The notes under the pieces were generated by a model that ran no database searches, had not been told where the DNA came from, and saw only the letters and a program-made list of their open reading frames with translations. The translations under genes and the position numbers were made by a program. From Oscillospiraceae bacterium (GTDB lineage: Bacteria > Bacillota > Clostridia > Oscillospirales > Acutalibacteraceae), in NCBI GenBank assembly GCA_029007475.1, contig JAQXHW010000051.1, positions 1-13,454 on the forward strand: 13,454 nucleotides of DNA. Reading direction: 5' to 3'. Below are positions 7,460-13,454 of the stretch, piece after piece (positions within the stretch are counted from its first letter, which is position 1; each line of letters begins with the position of its first letter).

Positions 7460-8212
7460 TCAGTTTTCTTTTTTAGTACGCTTGCTTTTTGTATACACAA
7501 CAACTAATAATACTGCACCTACTGCAAAAAGAACACCAAGCGAAATAAACAGTCCTGTAGTATAATCACTTGTCTGAGGTGACTGAATTCCCGGATCATC
7601 GGGGGCTGAATAGTTGCTCTTAACTAAGGCAATTTGTGTAGGGCCTGTAAGAGTAAGAGTTACAATGTTTCCGTTTACTGTATAATCCTTACAAATAGCC
7701 CACTCGTTGCCCTGTAACATAAGAAGGAAAAGGAAGGATTCGTCAACGTTAAGCTGTACGGTGAAGCTTCCTCCATCTTCCAAGAGCTCCAAATACTCAT
7801 CATCAAGACGAATATCGAAAAGCTGTGATACAACTAAGTCCTTTATCTCAACGTCAAGGTTATTATCCTTAATATAGTCGGCAATTTCCTTAGAAAGTTC
7901 TCCTAAATCATCGGTAGCATTAATCTGATTGAAAGCACTCTGCAAAGCATTCTTTACTTTATCGGGAGCACTGTTCATACCCGATAAAGGAGTGATAATA
8001 ATCCCCCCCTGAGCAACGCTACCAGTTTCGTGACCGTTTTTGTCGTAAATAATCGCAGCGACGCTATTTCCGTTGCTATCGGTCTGTAAAACTACTTTGG
8101 GACCGTCTTTTACATCAACACTGGGAACAAAAGAATCCTGTGCCGCAGAGACAGATACTACTGCTGTTAATGTAAGCAGTACAACCATAATCATTGTGAA
8201 TAATTTTTTCAT
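7460..8212 (-). CDS. Secreted protein with C-terminal sortase-B-type sorting signal (SPQTSD)
   Basis: A 250-aa surface protein. Residues 1-23 form a signal peptide (MKKLFTMIMVVLLTLTAVVS core, likely cut after VSA). The exported part (about 24-205) is acidic. It contains a helical stretch (about 80-118, APDKVKNALQSAFNQ onward) and a beta-rich part ending TLTLTGPTQIALVKS. The C-terminus is a sorting signal: SPQTSD at 211-216, a hydrophobic segment (about 219-240) and a basic tail (TKSKRTKKEN). SPQTSD fits the [NS]P-x-T type recognised by class B sortases (NPQTN in Staphylococcus aureus, SPKTG-like in Clostridioides difficile) better than LPXTG. The class B sortase gene ends 31 bases upstream. 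The ATG at 8212 has an AGGAGAGG ribosome binding site. The exported domain resembles modules in clostridial sortase-B-anchored proteins; its role is unknown. A run of seven G occurs within the gene. Confidence 0.88.
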   Translation of the reverse strand: MKKLFTMIMVVLLTLTAVVSVSAAQDSFVPSVDVKDGPKVVLQTDSNGNSVAAIIYDKNGHETGSVAQGGIIITPLSGMNSAPDKVKNALQSAFNQINATDDLGELSKEIADYIKDNNLDVEIKDLVVSQLFDIRLDDEYLELLEDGGSFTVQLNVDESFLFLLMLQGNEWAICKDYTVNGNIVTLTLTGPTQIALVKSNYSAPDDPGIQSPQTSDYTTGLFISLGVLFAVGAVLLVVVYTKSKRTKKEN

Positions 8213-8243
8213 AGTTTTTCCTCTCCTTAAAAAATTTAGTAAA

Positions 8244-9026
8244 TCAATTATATTCTACAGTAGAACTTAAAACACCCATAACCAAATAGCGCTTTTGATT
8301 GCCGCTATTCATACAGGTTGACAAAACAAGAACTTTATCGCCGTGAAAGGGTTTTCTATCTTTAATGTATGTTGAGCTCACGGTTCTGTAATTATACAGC
8401 TCATCGAAGAACTGATTAAACACATAGGACTTTTCAAAAGGATAATAATATAAAAGATGGAAACTGTTGTAAGGAGTAGCTGCGAAAATCTTATATCGTA
8501 GTTCCTTATGGGGAGTATAAATCAAAATTTCATCGTTCTCTCTCAGGAAATCCCCGTTTGAATAATAGGACTGCAGCTTGCCAAACATATCCCCCGAAAG
8601 CATATCGTGACCGTAAAGCACCGTCACCGGATCTTCAAAAGACTTTGTGTTATACTCCTTTTCGGAAAAGATTGCCCCGTTTGAGCTATAATTCCCGTCA
8701 CTGTCGTGGTTGAGATAGAAAGCATCGTCATTCTCACTCTGCAAAACAGGATAGCTTATATTCGTGCCGGGGATATCAATCCAAGCATAAATATCTGAAT
8801 TAATACTCTTTAGTGAAGCAAAATCAACAGGACACTTCTTGTCAGCAACCATATTGCCTGCGTTTGCTGTTGAATCGGTATTATCATCAATCGCCACAGG
8901 TCTTTCGGGAGCAAAATCTGCAGTTTTGGGCTTAATTAATAAGGGTTTAAGTCCTAAGAATAAAAAAGTTGCAGACAGAAACAGACACAACACAATTCCA
9001 ATTATCAGAAAAAATCTTTTTTTCAC
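8244..9026 (-). CDS. srtB: Class B sortase
   Basis: A 260-aa membrane-bound transpeptidase that cuts a C-terminal sorting signal and joins the protein to peptidoglycan or to another protein. Residues 1-30 contain the N-terminal anchor (KKRFFLIIGIVLCLFLS), so the catalytic domain faces outward. The catalytic triad is visible: His140 in LYGHDM, Cys228 in LSTCMN and Arg236 in NQKRYLVMG. DIYAWIDIPGTNISYPVLQ (about 78-96) and the long helical insert before the Cys are class B features. The start is a GTG at 9026 with AAGGAAG 7 bases upstream; the same frame upstream soon hits a stop. It lies 52 bases after the tyrosine kinase gene and 31 bases before its probable substrate, so both should be made with the polysaccharide machinery. 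The gene symbol is used at class level. Confidence 0.95.
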   Translation of the reverse strand: MKKRFFLIIGIVLCLFLSATFLFLGLKPLLIKPKTADFAPERPVAIDDNTDSTANAGNMVADKKCPVDFASLKSINSDIYAWIDIPGTNISYPVLQSENDDAFYLNHDSDGNYSSNGAIFSEKEYNTKSFEDPVTVLYGHDMLSGDMFGKLQSYYSNGDFLRENDEILIYTPHKELRYKIFAATPYNSFHLLYYYPFEKSYVFNQFFDELYNYRTVSSTYIKDRKPFHGDKVLVLSTCMNSGNQKRYLVMGVLSSTVEYN

Positions 9027-9078
9027 AAGGTCACTTCCTTATAAATATGTGACTTTGTATAAAGCAGACATCACAAAT

Positions 9079-9825
9079 TTATTTATGCTTTCTCCCGTAG
9101 CCGTAGCCATAGCCGTATTTATAGTACTTTTTGCTATAGCTCTTATTCTCCGGGGTAGCCCCGTTATAGACAAAGCCTAATATTTTATCCTTTACCACGC
9201 TTAACTGACGCATTGAATCGGCCAGTAAGCTCTGGGTACATAGGCCCTGTCTGACTACCACAATCATTCCGTCAACATCCCCCGCAACTACTAAGGCATC
9301 GGAAACCGAAGAAATAGGCGGTAAGTCGATTATTATATAGTCATAAGTTTTCTCAAGAGCTTTTAAGATGTTTTTGAACCTTTTTGTACCCAAAAGCTCT
9401 GAAGGATTAGGAGGTATGCTGCCTGCTACAATGATATCGAGATTATCGTGAACAGGCGATTTTCTAATTGCGTCTTTGCTTAAACATAAGCCTGCAATAA
9501 ACTCTGAAAGGCCCGGCTCCGGGGTCATCTCCAAATTCTTTGCCATAACCGGAAGTCTCAAATCACATTCAACCAATATAACCTTCTTGCCGGATTCTGC
9601 CAAAGAAAGGGCAGTATTAATGCTTGTTGTGCTCTTTCCCTCACCTCTGATTGAGCTTGTTATGCCAATAAGAGAACCTAAGTCATTTTCTTTATATTCG
9701 AGGGAAAAGAAAATATTTGTCCTTAATCTCTTGTATGATTCGGAAGCAGCAAAATTAAGGTCTGCACCGATATTCTTGAACCTCTTTTTGTCGGATGAAT
9801 ACATTGACTCGTTACCTTCATGCAT
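9079..9825 (-). CDS. CpsD/YwqD-type tyrosine-protein kinase (BY-kinase)
   Basis: A 248-aa cytosolic bacterial tyrosine kinase that pairs with the CpsC-like membrane protein to control polysaccharide synthesis and length. It has Walker A SSIRGEGKST (57-66), Walker A' VILVECDLRLP (82-92, with Glu where Asp is more usual), and Walker B YIIIDLPP (163-170). ESYKRLRTNIFFS (29-41) is the typical N-terminal contact region. The C-terminal tail has seven tyrosines between 230 and 243, including a Tyr-Gly repeat, the expected autophosphorylation cluster. The frame is open further upstream inside the CpsC gene, but the ATG at 9825 is preferred: AGAGG lies about 11 bases before it and it overlaps the CpsC stop by 8 bases. 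An ATG 7 codons further in is a less likely alternative. Confidence 0.94.
   Translation of the reverse strand: MHEGNESMYSSDKKRFKNIGADLNFAASESYKRLRTNIFFSLEYKENDLGSLIGITSSIRGEGKSTTSINTALSLAESGKKVILVECDLRLPVMAKNLEMTPEPGLSEFIAGLCLSKDAIRKSPVHDNLDIIVAGSIPPNPSELLGTKRFKNILKALEKTYDYIIIDLPPISSVSDALVVAGDVDGMIVVVRQGLCTQSLLADSMRQLSVVKDKILGFVYNGATPENKSYSKKYYKYGYGYGYGRKHK
9094..9117 (-). repeat. Hexanucleotide repeat encoding Tyr-Gly tail of the kinase
   Basis: Four tandem TAYGGN units encode Tyr-Gly pairs (residues 237-244) at the end of the CpsD-like kinase, followed by RKHK and the stop. Seen directly in the sequence. Such a repeat could gain or lose units and so change the number of phosphorylatable tyrosines; that is inference. 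Confidence 0.7.
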
Positions 9826-10582
9826 CGCCGTAATCACCTCTTTCCTTTGAATATGAGTAATACTTGTTCTTCTGATGATTATCGTCAAAATCGGGTATTA
9901 CGCCAAGCACGGGATATTTATAGTTATTTATGAGGTAGTCCTCACCGTTAATGGAATTGTCAAAGAGTTTCAATATTACAATAACAACACAGCTTATTAC
10001 AAATCCCACTATCATACCCACAAGAGCATACATAGTAATATTGGGAGAGGATTTGCTCTCGGGGCGAACAGCGAAATCTACAATTCTCACGGAGCTGCTC
10101 TCTACTATGCTTGATATCTTCTTAGGAAGTATGGAGCAGATACTGTTTGCTATCAGCTCAGCCTCGTCGGGATTAGTGCTTGTTACAACAACCCTAAAAA
10201 TCTCGGTTGAATCAACAGGAGCAGCCGTAATCATAGAGTTAAGCTCATTATAGCTATAATCAACTCCCGATTCCTCAATAACATCATCGAGAACGTTTCT
10301 GCTATGGAGGATAACACTGTATGTGCTGACAAGGCTCTTTGCGGCATTAAGGTCCGATAAATCGAAAGACGTGCCTGCCACAGAAACTGAATTATTATTT
10401 ACATATAGCATAGCGCTCGCCTGATACTTTGGTGGCACAAAAAAGAATGCATAACCGCCGACAATAAGACCTGCAAGTACCGTAGATATGGCGATAATCC
10501 ATGCTTTCTTGAAAAGTGTAATAAACAATTCAAGCACATCAATTTTTTCGTGTTGAGAGTCTTTATTTTTTCCACGTTCCAT
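9818..10582 (-). CDS. Wzz/CpsC-like polysaccharide co-polymerase (YveK/CapA type)
   Basis: A 254-aa chain-length determinant with two membrane segments (about 27-48 and 184-206) and an extracellular domain between them. KIDVLELFITLFKKAW before the first segment and PPKYQASAMLYV just after it are standard for the Wzz domain. The proline-containing RPESKSSPN before the second segment also fits. The short cytosolic C-terminus (about 207-254) should contact and activate the CpsD-like kinase encoded next; it is rich in Tyr and Lys. The ATG at 10582 has AAGGG 9 bases upstream and is the first gene after the promoter at 10647-10675, leaving a leader of roughly 58 bases. Its last codons overlap the kinase start. 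This split of co-polymerase and kinase into two proteins is the usual Gram-positive arrangement. Confidence 0.93.
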   Translation of the reverse strand: MERGKNKDSQHEKIDVLELFITLFKKAWIIAISTVLAGLIVGGYAFFFVPPKYQASAMLYVNNNSVSVAGTSFDLSDLNAAKSLVSTYSVILHSRNVLDDVIEESGVDYSYNELNSMITAAPVDSTEIFRVVVTSTNPDEAELIANSICSILPKKISSIVESSSVRIVDFAVRPESKSSPNITMYALVGMIVGFVISCVVIVILKLFDNSINGEDYLINNYKYPVLGVIPDFDDNHQKNKYYSYSKERGDYGDA

Positions 10583-10646
10583 ATAAACTAACCCTTATCA
10601 ATTATTTATGCCAATAAGCATAGTAACCCAATTTTCTATAACTAAA

Positions 10647-10675
10647 ATTATATCACTGCATATTCTCAGAGTCAA
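10647..10675 (-). promoter_or_regulatory. Sigma-A promoter of the polysaccharide operon
   Basis: On the minus strand TTGACT (10670-10675) and TATAAT (10647-10652) are separated by exactly 17 bases, very close to consensus. Transcription should begin near 10640, giving about 58 bases of leader before the CpsC-like gene. It lies immediately downstream of the terminator of the previous unit. No operator or riboswitch was recognised in the leader; a small TATGC/GCATA inverted repeat is present in it. Confidence 0.85.
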
Positions 10676-10706
10676 TAAGTTCTTGTTTCCTTTTTGTTGG
10701 GTTAGA

Positions 10707-10736
10707 CAAAAAACTCCCGATGAAATCATCGGGAGT
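10707..10736 (-). terminator. Rho-independent terminator of the upstream two-gene unit
   Basis: The arms ACTCCCGATG and CATCGGGAGT (10713-10736) pair perfectly around a 4-base loop and are followed on the minus strand by a T-run. It lies 25 bases after the stop of the 120-aa gene and separates it from the polysaccharide operon promoter. Confidence 0.92.
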
Positions 10737-10761
10737 CAAAGCTGTTTCGGTTCTGCCGGGG

Positions 10762-11124
10762 CTAATTGCCACTCTTACTCTGAATAAAATCGTTGATGTT
10801 AAGATTTGCCGGAGTAGACTTCACCCCTAAAATACTCTCAACGTAGAGGGTCATATCCCTATCGTATGCGCCGTATCGGGCACCAACAGCCTGAGCCACG
10901 GAAAACCTTAAGGCCACAGCGGTGCTGCCCTGCATAGGCTTAAGATGAATATGAAGTCCGCCGCCGTTCATGTTGTACTTCATAGAAAAATTCAGACCGT
11001 AAACTATAGTATTATAGGGTTTACATTCAGGATTTTTACCAAACTTTTCAACCGCTGCCCTTTTGTAAGCGTTATACACCATGTCAATTCTCGCGGGATA
11101 AATGTGAAATACATCTCTGCGCAT
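10762..11124 (-). CDS. Hypothetical protein, 120 aa
   Basis: I do not recognise this protein. It has no signal peptide, membrane segment or cysteine pair for metal binding; its only Cys is in NPECKPYN. It appears to be a small cytosolic alpha/beta protein: an N-terminal helix (RIDMVYNAYKRAAVEKFG), then strand-like segments (TIVYGLNFSMKYNM, GGGLHIHLKPM, STAVALRFSVAQAVG) and a helical end. The ATG at 11124 has a GAGGTAGGG purine-rich site just upstream and starts 11 bases after the stop of the 678-aa protein, so the two are probably co-transcribed and end at the terminator at 10707-10736. The even base usage and good ribosome binding site support a real gene. A link with the wall-facing partner is only suggested by co-location. 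Confidence 0.75.
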   Translation of the reverse strand: MRRDVFHIYPARIDMVYNAYKRAAVEKFGKNPECKPYNTIVYGLNFSMKYNMNGGGLHIHLKPMQGSTAVALRFSVAQAVGARYGAYDRDMTLYVESILGVKSTPANLNINDFIQSKSGN

Positions 11125-11135
11125 ACAGCCCTACC

Positions 11136-13172
11136 TCACTTAATTACTATGTTGGGATTCTTGCCTTCCTCAAGGAGAGAGAGCAATGTTTTCATATCCT
11201 TTGATGAGATTACCACGTCGCCGTAGGAGGTTCCGAGACTGTCTCTGCCGGTCAGGAAAATTGCCGAGCCTTTTCCCGACTCGCCCTTACTAATACCGTC
11301 GCCGTTATGCTCAATAAGTATGCAGGCATAGTATTCGTTGCGGCTGAAAATTCCCGAAATATCCTCCGAGGAATTCCACTTAGAGTTATATATTGTGCCG
11401 CTCTGCAAGGTATTATAGTAATCGGAGCTTGAGTCATCAACCCAAACCATACCCGGCTCAATGAGCTTGGTATCAAGTCCCGTTTCGAGCTTTTCGTCTG
11501 AAAAAGCAAAGCCTAACTCAAAGGTACCCTTGGGTGTTGCCGCCTTGTTTTCTGAGGGCTTATCAGTAACACCCTCCCTACCGAAGTACACCTTTTCGGC
11601 GGTAAAGAGTTTTTGGGGCTTAATATTACTCCAATCAATAAGCACAAGCTCGCCTTTACTGCTGTCGGCATAAACAACCTGCTCTGCACCGTCTACTCTC
11701 TTGTAGTTTGAATAAAGAGATATCTCCGACTTATTGTTTGGGATAGCGGTAATCGCATTTATGCAGGCGTTGTATGTATCATTACTCTCGAGGCTTTCAC
11801 CGATTGCCTTTTCGGCGGCTTCCTTTGCCTCTTTAGGGAGATATGTTTCACCCTTACCGCAAGCGGCCACTGCCCCCTGCTTGGTTTTTTCGTTTATCGC
11901 AAAGAGGATACCGTCCTTGCCGCATTCTTTCTTGATGCTATCGGCGGCAATTTTCTGTATATCCGACTTTTCCTCGATAAACATGAGTTTAACCGCAAAG
12001 CCTAACTCCGTACTTTTCTGCTCGAGACCGCTATGCACGTCAGCAGACTGCTGTGATGTCATATATATACTTTCGCCGCTGATATTTTCATAAACGGATT
12101 TAGGCTCGGTTTCATCTGCGGTAGCCGTAGTTTCGATAGGTACTGTGGTTGAAACAGGGTTTACAGGCTTGCTGTTGCCACTACCGCCAAAGAAAAAGAA
12201 ATATGCGAAAATTCCTGCGGCTGCGAGAATCAAAACAATGGCAATTATTACTGCGATTATGCCTTTCCCCGATTTCTTTTCAGCAGGTATTTTGTCCTTA
12301 TTAATATTGTCCATATTAATAGGCTCCTCTGCCATTCTCTTTTTAGGCTTTTGAGGCTTCTCCTTGGGCGGCTTTTCGGTTTTAACCTTTGTTTCTCTTA
12401 CAGGCTTCTCCTCGCCCTCTTCGGCTGTTTTCTGAGCCTCAGCCACAGCCGCCGCAGCAGCATTATCATCAGATAACTTATCCTCTTTAATATCCTCGGT
12501 TTTTGAGGTTTCCTCTGTTGGGGCAGTTTCCGAAACTTCAGAAACGTCCTCAGCTTCAGAGACTCGCTCAGCTTCGGGAGTTTTTTCAACTTCGAGGGCG
12601 GTTTCAACCTCGGGAGCTTTTTCGGTTTCGGAGACTTTATCTGCTTCGAGGGCAGCATCATCCGCAGGCTTATCCACAGTCTCGGGAGCTTCCTCTGTCT
12701 CGGAATCTTGCTCTACGGAAGGATTTTCGTCAAGTATGGGCGCTTCCTCTGCTATATGCGTTTCCTCTTCTTCGGAAGCTTCCTCTGCTAAAAGTGTTTC
12801 CTCCACCTCAGAAACTTCCTTTACCTCAGAAACGTCCTCTACCGAAGAAACTTCCTCTGCATCAGAAGTTTCCTCTGCTTCGGGAGTAATATCTACCATA
12901 GGGGGCCTTTCAACTTCTGCCGGTTTTTCTGTCTCGGCTGATCTCTCCTGCTGAGAGCCAACAGAAAAGCTATATATAATTCCCTCGTCCTCTTTTTTCT
13001 CTTTATTTCTCGACGAGAATATTTCGTTGGTATCATTAAAGGCGTGCTCAAGCTGAACTTCCTTGAGACTCTCAAGGAGCTCTACCCCATCAAGTCTTTC
13101 GCCGCAATAAACGCAGAAGCCCGGCTTTACGTTATTGGATCTATACGCATGGTAGCAAAAAGGACAATACAT
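11136..13172 (-). CDS. Zinc-ribbon membrane protein with acidic hexad repeats, TPM-like domain and inactive L,D-transpeptidase-like domain
   Basis: A 678-aa protein. Numbering from the ATG: zinc ribbon with CX2C pairs at Cys3/Cys6 and Cys20/Cys23; 25 acidic hexapeptides (about 80-229); a Lys/Pro-rich linker (about 258-303); one membrane segment (about 305-328). The charge pattern puts the N-terminus inside and the C-terminus outside. Residues about 365-480 resemble a TPM (TLP18.3/Psb32/MOLO-1) domain, with DGILFAINEKTKQGAVAACG as its central strands. Residues about 500-678 follow the L,D-transpeptidase (YkuD) pattern: TPKGTFELGFAF, VWVDDSSSDYYNTL, WNSSEDI, GSAIFL and NPNIVI. The catalytic His after GSAIFL is Thr641, and the Cys of the usual GCV is Asp652 (YGDVVIS), so it should be inactive. 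The ATG at 13172 is chosen over a TTG two codons upstream because GGAG lies 8 bases before it. The role may be wall sensing or scaffolding; that is inference. Confidence 0.85.
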   Translation of the reverse strand: MYCPFCYHAYRSNNVKPGFCVYCGERLDGVELLESLKEVQLEHAFNDTNEIFSSRNKEKKEDEGIIYSFSVGSQQERSAETEKPAEVERPPMVDITPEAEETSDAEEVSSVEDVSEVKEVSEVEETLLAEEASEEEETHIAEEAPILDENPSVEQDSETEEAPETVDKPADDAALEADKVSETEKAPEVETALEVEKTPEAERVSEAEDVSEVSETAPTEETSKTEDIKEDKLSDDNAAAAAVAEAQKTAEEGEEKPVRETKVKTEKPPKEKPQKPKKRMAEEPINMDNINKDKIPAEKKSGKGIIAVIIAIVLILAAAGIFAYFFFFGGSGNSKPVNPVSTTVPIETTATADETEPKSVYENISGESIYMTSQQSADVHSGLEQKSTELGFAVKLMFIEEKSDIQKIAADSIKKECGKDGILFAINEKTKQGAVAACGKGETYLPKEAKEAAEKAIGESLESNDTYNACINAITAIPNNKSEISLYSNYKRVDGAEQVVYADSSKGELVLIDWSNIKPQKLFTAEKVYFGREGVTDKPSENKAATPKGTFELGFAFSDEKLETGLDTKLIEPGMVWVDDSSSDYYNTLQSGTIYNSKWNSSEDISGIFSRNEYYACILIEHNGDGISKGESGKGSAIFLTGRDSLGTSYGDVVISSKDMKTLLSLLEEGKNPNIVIK
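12486..12935 (-). repeat. 18-bp period repeat encoding 25 acidic hexapeptides
   Basis: Within the 678-aa protein, 25 consecutive hexapeptides run without a single insertion or deletion. The loose consensus is E-[VA]-E-[ED]-x-[SP]; examples are EAEETS, EVKEVS, EAERVS and EAEDVS. The DNA shows a degenerate 18-base period rich in TTCCTC, CTCAGA and TTCGG on the plus strand. It probably forms an extended, strongly negative cytosolic spacer between zinc ribbon and membrane. Copies have diverged, so it is an old array, although unit gain or loss remains possible. It creates long open frames on the opposite strand that are not genes. Confidence 0.85.
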
Positions 13173-13231
13173 ACACAAATCTCCTTTATCTGACCGTAGT
13201 TTCTCATTAAAACACTTAAACTCATTATAAT

Positions 13232-13259
13232 CTTATATCATGGCTTGTATCTTTGTCAA
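13232..13259 (-). promoter_or_regulatory. Promoter of the 678-aa protein gene
   Basis: On the minus strand a perfect -35 TTGACA (13254-13259) is followed after 16 bases by TATAAG (13232-13237), preceded by TG as in an extended -10 (TGATATAAG). Transcription should start near 13225, about 50 bases before the ATG at 13172. A second TATAAT (13224-13229) lies just downstream but is 24 bases from the -35, too far to pair with it. Confidence 0.75.
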
Positions 13260-13351
13260 TTAACAAAAAAGTAACTCATACTTACAAAATAGATAAGATT
13301 TCAAAACTGTGCTTAAAAAGCATGAAATATCCGGATGAATAGAAACAATCG

Positions 13352-13392
13352 AAAAAAAACCTCCCGTTAGATACATTGTACCTAATAGGAGG
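13352..13392 (-). terminator. Rho-independent terminator of a gene beyond the right edge
   Basis: On the minus strand a stem with ends CCTCC and GGGAGG (13360-13392; one mismatch, two wobble pairs, 3-base loop AAT) is followed by eight T (13352-13359). It marks the end of a minus-strand gene whose coding part lies at or beyond base 13454, and it isolates the promoter at 13232-13259. Between 13393 and the edge only a near-palindrome around TTTGCAAA (about 13400-13416) was noticed. Confidence 0.85.
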
Positions 13393-13454
13393 GATGAATG
13401 CGAATTTGCAAATCGCTTAATTTAATTTTCTTTGCAAGATATTATTTCTTTTTG

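Noticed and set aside
9027..9060. GTCAC/GTGAC inverted repeat around the ribosome binding site of the sortase gene
   Set aside because: A 5-bp stem with a 14-base loop is weak; it was not treated as a translational switch.
12503..12889. Open frame of 128 codons on the plus strand, rich in Leu, Pro and Arg
   Set aside because: It is the antisense shadow of the 18-bp repeat array; the periodic sequence keeps stops out of several frames. No ribosome binding site or family resemblance was seen.
12736..12954. Ser/Thr/Glu-rich plus-strand open frame
   Set aside because: Also a mirror of the acidic repeats, and it overlaps a well-supported gene with its own promoter.
13422..13454. Possible last codons of an upstream minus-strand gene
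   Set aside because: Two reading frames stay open from the window edge to a stop before the terminator at 13352-13392, and eleven or fewer codons are too few to choose between them.

Overview
The window looks like a low-GC Gram-positive anaerobe of the Clostridia, probably a Ruminococcus-like gut Oscillospiraceae. The evidence is AT-rich DNA, AGGAGG-type ribosome binding sites, a Bacillus/Streptococcus-type split polysaccharide co-polymerase and tyrosine kinase, a class B sortase and an LCP protein. The genus is an inference. Every gene lies on the minus strand, so transcription runs from high to low coordinates. No tRNA, rRNA, CRISPR array, transposase or integrase was seen.

Right end (about 10.7-13.45 kb): a strong terminator closes an unseen upstream gene. 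A consensus promoter (TTGACA / TATAAG) then drives a two-gene unit. The first gene encodes a 678-aa membrane protein: cytosolic zinc ribbon, 25 acidic hexapeptide repeats, one membrane segment, a TPM-like domain, and an L,D-transpeptidase-like domain that lacks its catalytic Cys and His. The second encodes a 120-aa orphan. A textbook terminator ends this unit.

Middle (about 6.4-10.7 kb): a near-consensus sigma-A promoter (TTGACT-17-TATAAT) starts the exopolysaccharide/capsule operon. Its first block is Wzz/CpsC-like co-polymerase, CpsD-like tyrosine kinase, class B sortase, a secreted protein ending in a sortase-B-like SPQTSD signal, and an LCP (LytR-CpsA-Psr) ligase. This block would control chain length and anchor polymer and protein to the wall.

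Left (1-6.2 kb): after a 258-base gene-free leader with three inverted repeats comes the sugar-assembly block. It holds an initiating undecaprenyl-phosphate sugar transferase, a GT2 and two GT4 glycosyltransferases, an EpsG/Wzy-like polymerase, a LicD-type phosphotransferase, and the start of a secreted phosphodiester glycosidase (NAGPA-like) cut by the window edge. Genes here overlap by 4-50 bases or sit close together, as in one operon. No Wzx flippase is visible.

Together the operon encodes a Wzx/Wzy-type polysaccharide: initiation on undecaprenyl phosphate, sequential glycosylation, polymerisation, phospho-decoration, length control and wall ligation. The two least ordinary elements are the sortase-substrate pair embedded in the operon and the transpeptidase-like protein with a dead active site beside it.
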